From contig CALLKI010000078.1 of assembly GCA_938008415.1 (NCBI GenBank), positions 10,213 through 74,212 of the forward strand: DNA of 64,000 bases. Reading direction: 5' to 3'. Both the position numbers and the translations under genes were made by a program. The notes below the pieces were generated by a model, which saw nothing but the letters and a program-made list of their open reading frames with translations, had not been told where the DNA came from and did no database searches. The DNA is from an uncultured Luteimonas sp. GTDB taxonomy: Bacteria > Pseudomonadota > Gammaproteobacteria > Xanthomonadales > Xanthomonadaceae. Below are positions 42,011-50,512 of the stretch, piece by piece; the first letter of the stretch is position 1, and every line of letters starts with the position of its first letter.

Positions 42011-42862
42011 ATGTCCGCCGACACCGCCACGCCACACGTCTTCGATGCCACCACCGCCGGGTTCGAGGCCGAGGTCCTGCACCGTTCGCTGCAGGTGCCG
42101 GTGCTGGTGGACTTCTGGGCCGAGTGGTGCGGGCCGTGCCGCACGCTGGGCCCGATCCTGGAAAAGCTGGCCGCCGAGTACAACGGCGCCTTCGTGCTGG
42201 CCAAGGTGAACACCGAGCAGGAACCGCAGCTCGCCGCGGCCTTCCGGGTCCGCTCGATCCCGACGGTGTACCTGCTGGTGGGCGGGCAGCCCGTCGACGG
42301 CTTCCAGGGCGCGCTGCCCGAAAGCCAGGTGCGCGAGTTCCTGCGGATGCACGGCATCGAGCCGGCCGTGCCCGCCGAGGCCCCGCCACGCGACCCGCAC
42401 GCCGAGGTGGTCCGCCTGCGCCGCGAGATCGAGGCCGATCCGGACAACGCCGAGCTGAAGCTCGAGCTGGCGCTGGCGCTGCTGCAGACGGGCGGCGCGC
42501 AGGAGGCGGAGAAGCTGCTCGACGCGCTGCCGGCGAACCTCGCCACCGACGACCGCGCGGTGCGGGCGCGCGCCCGGCTGGGGTTCGCCGCGCTGCTCAG
42601 GGACGCCCCGCCCGCGGAGGTGCTCGAGGCCGCGGTCGCCGCCGACCCGCGCGACCTGCGCGCGCGCCACCTGCTCGGCACGCACCATCTGGTCGCCGGC
42701 CGCAGCGAGGAGGCGCTGGAGCAGTTCCTGGAGATGCTGCGCATCGACCGCGACTTCGGGGACGGCCTGCCGCGCAAGGCCCTGATCGACGCCTTCCGGG
42801 TGATCGAGGACGCCGAGCTGGTCGGCCGCTACCGCAGGAAGATGTCCTCGATCCTGTTCTGA
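42011..42862 (+). CDS. CnoX/YbbN-type thioredoxin-TPR chaperedoxin
   Basis: A 283-residue cytoplasmic protein with an N-terminal thioredoxin domain (residues 10-115) carrying an intact CGPC in DFWAEWCGPCR, the cis-Pro in RSIPTVYLL, and a C-terminal TPR region (about residues 130-280) with LRREIEADPDNAELKLELALALL and ARHLLGTHHLVAGRSEEALEQFLEMLRIDR. This layout is CnoX/YbbN, a holdase that protects client proteins from chlorine oxidation and passes them to GroEL/DnaK. Unlike E. coli, where one active-site Cys is lost, the redox CxxC is complete. Confidence 0.9.
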   Translation: MSADTATPHVFDATTAGFEAEVLHRSLQVPVLVDFWAEWCGPCRTLGPILEKLAAEYNGAFVLAKVNTEQEPQLAAAFRVRSIPTVYLLVGGQPVDGFQGALPESQVREFLRMHGIEPAVPAEAPPRDPHAEVVRLRREIEADPDNAELKLELALALLQTGGAQEAEKLLDALPANLATDDRAVRARARLGFAALLRDAPPAEVLEAAVAADPRDLRARHLLGTHHLVAGRSEEALEQFLEMLRIDRDFGDGLPRKALIDAFRVIEDAELVGRYRRKMSSILF

Positions 42863-42880
42863 CCGGACCGCCGCCGCGCC

Positions 42881-43357
42881 GTGAAGGCTTCCACCCTGCG
42901 CCGGCTGTTCAACCTGTGGCCGCCGTTCCTGGCCGCCGGCATCCGCGTCACCCGCCTCTCCGACGACTGGCGCCATGCCCGGGTTGAGCTGCGGATGCGG
43001 CCGTGGAACCGCAACTACGTCGGCACCCACTTCGGCGGCAGCCTGTTCGCGATGACCGACCCGTTCTGGATGATCCTGGTGAAGGAACGGATGGGCCGCG
43101 ACTACATCGTCTGGGACCGGGCGGCCGGGATAGAGTTCGTCAAGCCTGGCCGGGGCACGGTCACGGCCACGTTCGAACTCCGGGATGAGGACCTCGATGC
43201 GATCCGCAAGGGAACCCGCGACGGGGACAAGTACCTGCACTGGTTCCGGACCGACGTGGTGGACGCGGCCGGCGAGGTGGTCGCCCGCGTGCGCAAGCAG
43301 GTCTACGTGCGCCGCAAGCGCAACCGCCCGCCGGACGCGGACGGCGCGCAGGGCTGA
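42881..43357 (+). CDS. DUF4442 hotdog-fold thioesterase-like protein
   Basis: A 158-residue protein. MKASTLRRLFNLWPPFLAAGIRV, LSDDWRHARVELRMRPWNRNYVGTHFGGSLFAM and WMILVKERMG follow the DUF4442 pattern, with the Asn/His/Gly motif NRNYVGTHFGGS at the likely acyl-CoA site. The family is predicted to be thioesterases of the YiiD type; no substrate is known. GTG start at 42881, 18 bases after the cnoX-like gene; the kinase gene follows after 36 bases, so the three probably form one unit. Confidence 0.85.
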   Translation: MKASTLRRLFNLWPPFLAAGIRVTRLSDDWRHARVELRMRPWNRNYVGTHFGGSLFAMTDPFWMILVKERMGRDYIVWDRAAGIEFVKPGRGTVTATFELRDEDLDAIRKGTRDGDKYLHWFRTDVVDAAGEVVARVRKQVYVRRKRNRPPDADGAQG

Positions 43358-43393
43358 CGCGCCACGGCCGGCCATGTCCACGGGGGATCCCGG

Positions 43394-45427
43394 ATGAGCG
43401 GGCCGAACGCGACCGATGCCGGCCAGCCGGTGCCGGAAATCCCCGGCTACCGGCTGGCGCGCGTGATCGGCCGCGGCGGCATGTCCACGGTCTGGCTGGG
43501 GACCCAGCTGTCGCTGTCGCGCGAGGTCGCGGTCAAGGTGATCCTGCCCGACGCGCTGGCCGACGAGGTCAGCCGGCGGCGGTTCGAGAACGAGGCGCGC
43601 ACCATCGCCCGGCTCGAGCACCCCCACATCGTCGGCATCCACGAGGTCGGCCGCACCCGCGACGGCCTGCTCTGGTATTCGATGCCCTACCTGCCGCGCG
43701 GCCACGTCGGCCAGCGCGACCTGCGCAACGACGAGCAGCGCGTGCGCGGGATCCTGCGCGCGCTGCTGTCCGCGCTCGCCTTCATCCATGCCCGCGGCAT
43801 CGTCCACCGCGACGTCAAGGCCGAGAACGTCCTGTTCGACGAGAGCGACCGCCCCCTGCTGGCCGACTTCGGCATCGCCCTGCGCCGCGGCCACGGCACC
43901 CGCGTCACCATGACCGGGCTGGCGGTCGGCAGCACGGCCTACATGGCGCCCGAGCAGGCGCGCGGCCACCAGGTCGACCACCGCGCCGACCTCTACAGCC
44001 TCGGCGTGCTGGCCTGGGAAATGCTCACCGGCGAGCTGCCGTACAAGGCCGACGACGCGCTGTCGATGGCGCTGATGCACGTCCAGAACCCGGTGCCCAG
44101 GCTGCCGCCGCGGCTGCGCCACTGGCAGCGTTTCATGGACCGGGCGCTGGCCAAGTCGCCCTCGCGCCGTTTCCAGGACGCGCGGCAGATGCTCGAAGCG
44201 CTCGAGCGCATCCCGCAGCGTGCCGGCCAGGGCGGGCCGGGGATCGCCGCGCTCGCGCACCGCCTCCGGGAGAGCGTGCGAGGCATGCCGTCCCATGCCT
44301 GGATCGCGATCGTGCTGGCCGCCACCGCGGCCATCGGGCTGGCGCTGCGCGATCGCGGCATGGCGCCGGGGACTCCGGCCGTTTCGTCCCGGCCGCCCGC
44401 CGCTGCCGCCGGCGACACGACGGCGCCTGCCGCCGACGGGGAAGATCCGACCAGCGCGCTGCTGCGCGCGGCGCCGGTGTCCAACGTCGACCGCCTGCTC
44501 GCCGACATGCAGCGCCAGCTGCAGGCCGGCCGCCTGCTCTCGCCGGTGGGCGACAACGCCGCCGAAAGCCTGGTCGGCGCCTGGCGCGACGATCCCGGGC
44601 ACCTGCAACTGCCGGCGGCCACGGACACGTTCTTCGCGGCCCTGGCGCGCGAACTGGCACGCGCGATCGAGGCGGGCGCGGACGCGGATGCGGCCGGGAT
44701 CATGCGCCGCGCCCCGGCGCTGGCGAAGGAGGCCGGGGCCGCGGGCGCCCGGGCCCTGCCCTTGCTGCAGCGCGAGGCCGAGCGGGCGCTGACGGCACGG
44801 ATCGGGCTCGCGGCGGGGGACGGCGATGCGGCCGCCGCGAACCGGGCCATCGCCCTGGCGCGCGAACTCGGGCTCTCCGCCGCCGCCTTGGCACGCCTGC
44901 AGGCCCGGGCCGATGCCCCCCCGGAACCGCGCGGGCCTTTCGCCGACGGCATCGGCGACATGGTCCTGCTGCACGATGGCGAGCGCGTGTTCGCATCCAT
45001 GCGGCGCCCGGTGACGCGCGCCGAATACCAGCGCTTCGCCACCGACACCGGCCGCGAACCGGCGCCGTGCCGCTCCCGCGCCTCGCTGCTGCGCCTGCTC
45101 GCGCCGCGCGACTGGACCCGACCCGGTTTCGACCAGTCCCAGGACGATCCCGTGGTCTGCGTCTCGTGGCAGGACGCGCAAGCCTACGCGCGCTGGCTGT
45201 CGGAGCGCACCGGCCACCGCTACCGCCTGCCCACCGCAGCCGAGGCGGCGCAGGTCCCGGGCCACGGCGGCGGGCGCGCCGTCTCCGAGTGGCGCGGCGA
45301 CTGCGACGCCACCTGCGAGCGGCGCGTCGCGACCGGACGCGGCTGGCGTGGCGGCGACGCGCGGCGGCCGCTGGACCCGGACCGCGGCTACGACGACGTC
45401 GGCTTCCGCCTCGTCCGCGATCCCTGA
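43394..45427 (+). CDS. Ser/Thr protein kinase with transmembrane helix and reduced SUMF1 domain
   Basis: A 677-residue Hanks-type kinase. The N-terminal kinase domain (about residues 18-275) is complete: IGRGGMSTVWLG, the ATP Lys in REVAVKVI (Lys48), HRDVKAEN with catalytic Asp140, ADFGIAL, and APEQARG. A single membrane helix follows near residues 300-317 (AWIAIVLAATAAIGLAL), placing the C-terminus outside the cytoplasm. That part is an Ala-rich helical region, then a SUMF1/formylglycine-type domain (about 515-677) with VVCVSWQDAQAYARWLSERTGHRYRLPTAAEA and GYDDVGFRLVR. The domain is short, and NVWEW is replaced by AVSEW; catalysis is doubtful, so a ligand-sensing role is my inference. Confidence 0.88.
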   Translation: MSGPNATDAGQPVPEIPGYRLARVIGRGGMSTVWLGTQLSLSREVAVKVILPDALADEVSRRRFENEARTIARLEHPHIVGIHEVGRTRDGLLWYSMPYLPRGHVGQRDLRNDEQRVRGILRALLSALAFIHARGIVHRDVKAENVLFDESDRPLLADFGIALRRGHGTRVTMTGLAVGSTAYMAPEQARGHQVDHRADLYSLGVLAWEMLTGELPYKADDALSMALMHVQNPVPRLPPRLRHWQRFMDRALAKSPSRRFQDARQMLEALERIPQRAGQGGPGIAALAHRLRESVRGMPSHAWIAIVLAATAAIGLALRDRGMAPGTPAVSSRPPAAAAGDTTAPAADGEDPTSALLRAAPVSNVDRLLADMQRQLQAGRLLSPVGDNAAESLVGAWRDDPGHLQLPAATDTFFAALARELARAIEAGADADAAGIMRRAPALAKEAGAAGARALPLLQREAERALTARIGLAAGDGDAAAANRAIALARELGLSAAALARLQARADAPPEPRGPFADGIGDMVLLHDGERVFASMRRPVTRAEYQRFATDTGREPAPCRSRASLLRLLAPRDWTRPGFDQSQDDPVVCVSWQDAQAYARWLSERTGHRYRLPTAAEAAQVPGHGGGRAVSEWRGDCDATCERRVATGRGWRGGDARRPLDPDRGYDDVGFRLVRDP

Positions 45428-45460
45428 CGCGCGCCGCACGCGGACGCGGACGCCAGCCGG

Positions 45461-45466
45461 TAAGAT
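45461..45466 (+). promoter_or_regulatory. -10-like box six bases before DUF502 ATG
   Basis: TAAGAT precedes the DUF502 ATG with a six-base gap and no ribosome site, the same geometry as at xseB, darP and maf. Confidence 0.5.
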
Positions 45467-45472
45467 CGGCGC

Positions 45473-46144
45473 ATGCCCCCGCACCCTCCTTCACTGTCCA
45501 CGCGCCTGCAGCGCCTGTTCCTGACCGGACTGCTCACCCTGCTGCCGATCTGGCTGACCTGGGTGGTGGTCAAGTTCGTGTTCGTCCTGCTCACCGACGT
45601 CAGCCGCCCCTGGGTGGCGCCGCTGGCGCACGAGATCGCGGCCGCGTTCCCGGGTTCGCTGGGCTGGGTCAACGCCGGCTCGGTGCAGGCCACCATCGCC
45701 CTCGCGGCGACCCTGGCGCTGATCCTTGCGGTCGGCTGGCTGGCACGGCGCATGATCGGGCAGCGCCTGCTGGCCTGGCTGGAAGCGCTGGTGCAGCGCA
45801 TCCCGCTGGCCAACATCATCTATTCCAGCGCGCGCAAGCTGCTCGACATCCTGCAGACCAAACCCGACGGCACCCAGCGCGTGGTCCTGATCGACTTCCC
45901 GCACAGCCAGATGAAGGCGGTCGGCTTCGTCACCCGGGTGATCCGCGAGCATGGAACCGGGCGCGAACTGGCCGCGGTATACGTGCCGACCACGCCCAAC
46001 CCGACCTCCGGCTACCTCGAGATCGTGCCGGTCGAGAGGATCACCCCGACCGACTGGACCGTGGACCAGGCGATGAGCTTCATCATCAGCGGCGGCGCGG
46101 TGGCGCCGGAGACGATTCCCTTCGAAGCCCCCGGACGCACGTGA
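45473..46144 (+). CDS. DUF502 membrane protein
   Basis: A 223-residue protein with two membrane helices (RLFLTGLLTLLPIWLTWVVVKFVFVLL and IALAATLALILAVGWLA) and a soluble C-terminal part. The motifs IPLANIIYSSARKLLD (about residues 109-124), VVLIDFPHSQMKAVGFVT and YVPTTPNPTSGYLEIVP, ending AMSFIISGGA, are the DUF502 signature. Distant plant homologues are the LIKE-COV proteins of membrane trafficking; no bacterial function is settled. The stop overlaps the GTG of the next gene as GTGA. Confidence 0.92.
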   Translation: MPPHPPSLSTRLQRLFLTGLLTLLPIWLTWVVVKFVFVLLTDVSRPWVAPLAHEIAAAFPGSLGWVNAGSVQATIALAATLALILAVGWLARRMIGQRLLAWLEALVQRIPLANIIYSSARKLLDILQTKPDGTQRVVLIDFPHSQMKAVGFVTRVIREHGTGRELAAVYVPTTPNPTSGYLEIVPVERITPTDWTVDQAMSFIISGGAVAPETIPFEAPGRT

Positions 46145-46911
46145 ACCGCCCTCTCGACGATCGCGCAACCCGGCTGTTCATCGCCCTGGCGTCGTTCTTC
46201 TGCGTCAACGCGGTGCTGGCCGAGTTCATCGGCGTGAAGATCTTCGCGCTGGAGGACACGCTCGGCATCAGGCCGCTGGAGTGGAACCTGTTCGGGCAGC
46301 GCGGCTCGCTCAGCTTCACCGCCGGCACCCTGCTGTGGCCGATCGTGTTCATCTTCACCGACGTGATCAACGAGTTCTTCGGCCGCCGCGGCGTGCGCAT
46401 GATCTCGTGGATCGCGGTCGGCCTGATCGTGTACGGCTTCGTGTTCGCGTTCCTGGCGATCTCGCTGGCGCCGGCCGGCTGGTGGGTCACCGCGGCGCAG
46501 TCGCAGGGCGTGCCCGACTACCAGGCCGCGTTCGCCGCGATCTTCGGCCAGGGCATGTGGACCATCGCCGGCTCGGTCACCGCCTTCCTGATCGGCCAGC
46601 TGATCGACGTGCACGTGTTCCACCGCATCCGCAGGGCCACCGGCGAACGCTTCATCTGGCTGCGCGCCACCGGCTCGACCGCGGTCTCGCAGCTGATCGA
46701 CAGCTTCGTGGTGATCTGGATCGCCTTCGTGCTCGGCCCGCAGAAATGGCCGGTCTCCCTGTTCCTCGCGGTCAGCACCGTGAACTACGTCTACAAGATG
46801 GCCGCCGCCATCGCCCTGATCCCGCTGCTGTACCTGATGCGCCGCGCGATCCGCGCCTGGCTGGGCCCAGAACGCGAGCGCGAGCTGCGCGCGCAGGCGG
46901 CGATGGACTGA
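46141..46911 (+). CDS. Queuosine precursor transporter (YhhQ/VUT family)
   Basis: A 256-residue membrane protein with about six hydrophobic segments. It has the family pattern FCVNAVLAEFIGVKIF, FTAGTLLWPIVFIFTDVINEFFG (the DxxNE motif), and a TGSTAVSQLIDSFVVIWIAF motif, all typical of the VUT/YhhQ family that imports queuosine precursors such as preQ0/preQ1. GTG start overlaps the DUF502 stop, so expression is coupled to it. Substrate assignment follows family knowledge. Confidence 0.88.
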   Translation: MNRPLDDRATRLFIALASFFCVNAVLAEFIGVKIFALEDTLGIRPLEWNLFGQRGSLSFTAGTLLWPIVFIFTDVINEFFGRRGVRMISWIAVGLIVYGFVFAFLAISLAPAGWWVTAAQSQGVPDYQAAFAAIFGQGMWTIAGSVTAFLIGQLIDVHVFHRIRRATGERFIWLRATGSTAVSQLIDSFVVIWIAFVLGPQKWPVSLFLAVSTVNYVYKMAAAIALIPLLYLMRRAIRAWLGPERERELRAQAAMD

Positions 46912-46988
46912 ACCGGTGACCTTTGGCCGATGAACCGCCCCGCCCGGGCGCGGACACTGCCCCCAGCCTTCCCGAAAGGAGACCCGAC

Positions 46989-48797
46989 ATGACCCTGCGT
47001 CCCCTCCTGCTCCCGCTCGCCCTGGCCGCCGCGCTCGCCGCCTGCGACCGCCCTGCGGGCGAGGCTCCCGGCCCGGCCACCGTGCAGGCGGCCGAGGACA
47101 AGGCCCGGCAGCTCGACGCCCTGTACGCGGAGTACTGGGAAGAGCTGCTGAAGCTCAACCCGGTCCTCGCCACCTTCCAGGGCGACCACCGCTACGACGA
47201 CCAGCTGCCCGACTTCGGCTCGGCCGAGTACCGCCGGCAGGTGCACGACTTCAGCGTCCGCTGGCTGGAGCGCGTGCGCGCCATCGGTGCGGATGGCCTC
47301 GACGGCCAGGCGCTGCTGAGCTGGCAGATCTTCGTGCGCAACCTCGAGCAGGCGCTCGAGGAGGAGAAGTTCCCGGCCTGGATGGTGCCGGTCAACCAGA
47401 TGGACAGCATCATCAGCTACGCGGTGCTGCTGGGATCGGGCGCCAGCGCGCAGCCATTCAGGACCGTGAAGGACTACGACAACTGGCTGGCCCGCGCGTC
47501 GCGCCTGCCGGTGCTGCTGGACACCCAGATCGCCAACATGCGCGAGGGCATCAAGGCCGGGGTGGTGCAGCCGCGCGTGGTGATGGAAAAGGTGGTGCCG
47601 CAGCTCGACGCGATCATCACCGACCGGCCCGAGGACAGCCAGTTCTGGGGTCCGGTCGCGAACATGCCCGCGGATTTCCCCGGGGAGGAGAAGGCGCGCC
47701 TGACCGGGGCCTACCGCGACCTCATCGCCAACCGGCTGATGCCCGCGCTGCGCAGGCAGCGCGACTTCATCGTCAACGAATACCTGCCCCACACGCGCGA
47801 CACCGTGGGCCTCGACGCCCTCCCGGGCGGCGGGGAGTGGTACGCGTTCCGCGTCCGCAGCAGCACCACCACGTCGCTGACGCCGGAGGAGATCCACCAG
47901 ATCGGCCTCGACGAGGTGGCGCGCATCCACGGCGAGATGCGCAAGGTCATGGAGCAGGTCGGCTTCAAGGGCACGCTGCAGGAATTCTTCAGGTTCATGC
48001 AGACCGACAAGCGCTTCGAGTTCGAATCGGAGGAAGCGCTGCTGGCGCACTACCGGTCGCTCGAGGAGAAGGTGATGGCGGGCGTGCCGAAGCTGTTCTC
48101 GCTGCTCCCGAAGGCCGGCTTCGAGATCCGCCCGGTCGAGGCGTTCCGCGCGCAGTCCGCGGCCGGCGGCGAATACATGATGCCGAGCGAGGACGGCAGC
48201 CGGCCGGGCATCTTCTACGTCAACACCTACGACCTGCCCACGCGCAAGACCTGGGACGCCGAGGACCTGTTCCTGCACGAGGCGATCCCCGGGCACCACT
48301 TCCAGCTCGCGTTGCAGCAGGAACTGAAGGACCTGCCGGCGTTCCGCCGCTTCGGCGGCGAAACCGCCTTCATCGAGGGCTGGGGCCTGTACGCGGAGAG
48401 CCTGGGCAGGGAACTGGGCGTGTACACCGACCCGTACTCCTGGTTCGGCCGGCTGCAGGGCGAACTGTGGCGCGCGATCCGACTGGTGGTGGACACCGGC
48501 CTGCACAGCAAGGGCTGGACCCGCGAGCAGGTGCTCCAGTACATGTTCGAGAACTCGTCGGTGAGCGAGCCCGATGCGATCGCCGAGGCCGAACGCTACA
48601 TCGCCTGGCCGGGCCAGGCGCTGGCGTACAAGATCGGCGAGCTCAAGATCAAGGAACTGCGCGCGCGCGCCGAGGAGCAGCTCGGCGACCGTTTCGACAT
48701 CCGCGAGTTCCACGCCGAGGTGCTGAAGGACGGCGCGGTGCCGCTGGACATCCTGGAGCGGAAGATCGACCGCTGGATCGCTTCGAAGCAGGGCTGA
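46989..48797 (+). CDS. DUF885 family lipoprotein (zinc peptidase-like)
   Basis: A 602-residue DUF885 protein. It starts with a lipoprotein signal MTLRPLLLPLALAAALAAC (lipobox Cys19) and AAAGGAGA lies upstream of the ATG, so I reject the longer frame from 46923. The zinc motif HEAIPGHH is at residues 430-437, followed about 30 residues later by FIEGWGLYAESLG. That HExxxHH plus downstream EGW arrangement is family-typical and suggests a metallopeptidase on the periplasmic side of a membrane. Substrate unknown. Confidence 0.88.
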   Translation: MTLRPLLLPLALAAALAACDRPAGEAPGPATVQAAEDKARQLDALYAEYWEELLKLNPVLATFQGDHRYDDQLPDFGSAEYRRQVHDFSVRWLERVRAIGADGLDGQALLSWQIFVRNLEQALEEEKFPAWMVPVNQMDSIISYAVLLGSGASAQPFRTVKDYDNWLARASRLPVLLDTQIANMREGIKAGVVQPRVVMEKVVPQLDAIITDRPEDSQFWGPVANMPADFPGEEKARLTGAYRDLIANRLMPALRRQRDFIVNEYLPHTRDTVGLDALPGGGEWYAFRVRSSTTTSLTPEEIHQIGLDEVARIHGEMRKVMEQVGFKGTLQEFFRFMQTDKRFEFESEEALLAHYRSLEEKVMAGVPKLFSLLPKAGFEIRPVEAFRAQSAAGGEYMMPSEDGSRPGIFYVNTYDLPTRKTWDAEDLFLHEAIPGHHFQLALQQELKDLPAFRRFGGETAFIEGWGLYAESLGRELGVYTDPYSWFGRLQGELWRAIRLVVDTGLHSKGWTREQVLQYMFENSSVSEPDAIAEAERYIAWPGQALAYKIGELKIKELRARAEEQLGDRFDIREFHAEVLKDGAVPLDILERKIDRWIASKQG

Positions 48798-48827
48798 CCC
48801 CCACCCGCGGGCCGCGGGACCGGGATC

Positions 48828-48854
48828 GCGAAGGCCGGCGTCGCCGGCCTTCGC
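48828..48854. terminator. Bidirectional hairpin between DUF885 gene and rhlE
   Basis: A perfect 11-bp stem (48828-48838 with 48844-48854) with a five-base loop sits between two convergent genes. There is no long T-run on either strand, but stability and position support terminating both units. Confidence 0.6.
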
Positions 48855-48870
48855 GCCTGGCGGGCGGGAC

Positions 48871-50178
48871 TCAGGCGAAACCGCGCGGCGCCTGGCGCCC
48901 GCTGCGCCCGGTCCTCGCGCCGGCACGGGCATGCGCGGCACGCCCCTGCGGCCTGCCGTGCTGGCGCTGCGGCTTGCGCGACGGATTTTGCGGGCCTGCC
49001 CCGCCACGCGCCGGCCGCCCCGCTTCCCCGAGCGCCAGCGGCCTCGAAGGCGCATAGCCCGGCACTTCCTCGACCTCGATCCCGGCCCCCAGGAGCCGCC
49101 GGATCTGCCGCAGCAGGCCGGCTTCCTCCGGCGCGACCAGCGACAGTGCCTCGCCGCGCGCGCCGTTGCGGCCGGTGCGCCCAATGCGGTGCACGTAGTC
49201 CTCGGCCACCATCGGCAGGTCGTGGTTGATCACCAGGGGGAGCGCGGGGATGTCGAGCCCGCGCGCGGCCACGTCGGTGGCGACCAGGATCCGCACCCTG
49301 CCCGACTTGAACCGGTCCAGCGCCTGCTGCCGCTGCGCCTGGCTGCGGTCGCCATGGATCGCGACCGCCGGCAGGCCGGCCTTTTCCAGTTGCCCCGCCA
49401 GGCGGTCGCAACCGTGCCGGGTCCGGCCGAACACGAGCACGCGGTCGGCGTGGCGCCGGGCGAGGATCTCGACCAGCAGCTCGCGCTTGCGCGAGGCCTC
49501 CACCGGATGCACGCGGTGCACGATGGTCCCGGCGACGGTGTTGCGCGCCGCCACCTCCACTTCGACCGGGTCGCGCAGCAGGTCCAGCGCCAACGCGCGG
49601 ACACGCGGCTCGAAGGTGGCCGAGAACAGCAGGGCCTGCCGCCGTTGCGGCACGTGCGCGAGCACGCGCCGGATCGACGGCAGGAAGCCCATGTCGAGCA
49701 TGCGGTCGGCCTCGTCCAGCACCAGCACCTCGACCGCGTCGAGCCGGGCGTGGCCCGAGCCGAGCAGGTCGAGCAGGCGTCCCGGACAGGCGACGAGGAT
49801 GTCGGTGCCGCGGCGCAGGGCGGCGATCTGCGGACGCATGCCGACCCCGCCGAAGGCCGTGGCGACGTCCAGGCGCAGGTGGCGTCCATACGCCTTGAGG
49901 CTGTCCGCCACCTGTACGGCGAGTTCGCGGGTGGGCACCAGGACGAGGGCGCGTGGCCCGTGCCGGCCGTTGGCCGGCGCGCCGCCGGCCAGCTTCTGCA
50001 GCAGGGGCACCGCGTAGGCGGCGGTCTTGCCGGTGCCGGTCTGGGCGGCACCGAGGATGTCGCGGCCCCCGAGGGCCGCGGGAATGGCCCGGGCCTGGAT
50101 CGGCGTGGGCACGGTGTAGCCGGCCGCGGACAGGGCGCGGAGCAGGCCGGGCGCGAGCCCGAAGGTTTCGAAGGTCAT
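48871..50178 (-). CDS. rhlE: RhlE-type DEAD-box RNA helicase
   Basis: An ATP-dependent RNA helicase. The 435-residue protein starts MTFETFGLAPGLLRALSAAGY and carries the Q motif (YTVPTPIQ), motif I AQTGTGKTAAY (about residues 44-54), PTRELAVQV, TPGR-equivalent CPGRLLDLL, the DEADRMLDMGF motif II, SATF motif III, and VATDVAARGLDIP with HRIGRTGR motif VI. A basic, Arg/Gly-rich tail after about residue 385 is typical of RhlE. ATG 50178 has AGGAG about 11 bases upstream. The 5' leader holds a small hairpin. Confidence 0.93.
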   Translation of the reverse strand: MTFETFGLAPGLLRALSAAGYTVPTPIQARAIPAALGGRDILGAAQTGTGKTAAYAVPLLQKLAGGAPANGRHGPRALVLVPTRELAVQVADSLKAYGRHLRLDVATAFGGVGMRPQIAALRRGTDILVACPGRLLDLLGSGHARLDAVEVLVLDEADRMLDMGFLPSIRRVLAHVPQRRQALLFSATFEPRVRALALDLLRDPVEVEVAARNTVAGTIVHRVHPVEASRKRELLVEILARRHADRVLVFGRTRHGCDRLAGQLEKAGLPAVAIHGDRSQAQRQQALDRFKSGRVRILVATDVAARGLDIPALPLVINHDLPMVAEDYVHRIGRTGRNGARGEALSLVAPEEAGLLRQIRRLLGAGIEVEEVPGYAPSRPLALGEAGRPARGGAGPQNPSRKPQRQHGRPQGRAAHARAGARTGRSGRQAPRGFA

Positions 50179-50512
50179 CTGTATGAAGCTCCTGGGACGG
50201 CCGGGCGGCGGCACCCGTCCACCAGCGGACGGGGCTGCGCGACGGCCGGTTTGCCCGGAACCATCCGGATCCGCGTTCAGGGCAAGGCGTGGGCGGCGTC
50301 CGGGGATCCGGAGCCGTGTCTGCGCGACGAAAGACGTGCGGGGAGGCCGCCACGGGGAAAGCCGGGGACGGCCTGCCGGGATCGAGGACCGCGCCGGGCG
50401 CGGGGGGCAGACGTGCGACAAACGCGGCAAGTGTACCCCATACGGCCCGGGGGCGGCCGTCCACGTGGCGTCGGCTACAATCCAGGCTGTTCTGGGCAGG
50501 GGAAGCACAGAA
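50179..50512. other. Intergenic region between rhlE and LysM-FecR gene
   Basis: A 334-base divergent gap. It holds the rhlE leader with a hairpin (50214-50220 with 50227-50233, seven pairs, six-base loop) and, on the + strand, the TACAAT box and ribosome site of the LysM-FecR gene. Frames open across it do not look coding: no ribosome site or family motif appears. The central part (about 50240-50440) shows nothing I can assign. Confidence 0.6.
50476..50481 (+). promoter_or_regulatory. -10 box of LysM-FecR gene
   Basis: TACAAT (5 of 6) lies 31 bases before the TTG start of the LysM-FecR gene. No close -35 match is seen. GGGGAAG seven bases before the TTG serves as the ribosome site. Confidence 0.5.

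Noticed and set aside
41906..45484. A 1192-codon minus-strand open frame over cnoX-like, DUF4442 and kinase genes
   Set aside because: The + strand genes have full domain sets; this frame gives a His/Gly/Arg-rich protein with no known domain.
46923..46988. Longer start for the DUF885 lipoprotein
   Set aside because: Would bury the lipoprotein signal; ATG 46989 has AAAGGAGA and begins a clean signal peptide.
48810..48825. Short CCCGCG/CGCGGG palindrome next to the DUF885-rhlE terminator
   Set aside because: Six pairs with a three-base loop in GC-rich sequence, adjacent to a much stronger stem; likely incidental.
50183..50512. N-terminal extension of the LysM-FecR frame back to 50183
   Set aside because: It lacks a ribosome site or conserved sequence, and TTG 50513 has GGGGAAG upstream with a TACAAT box before it.
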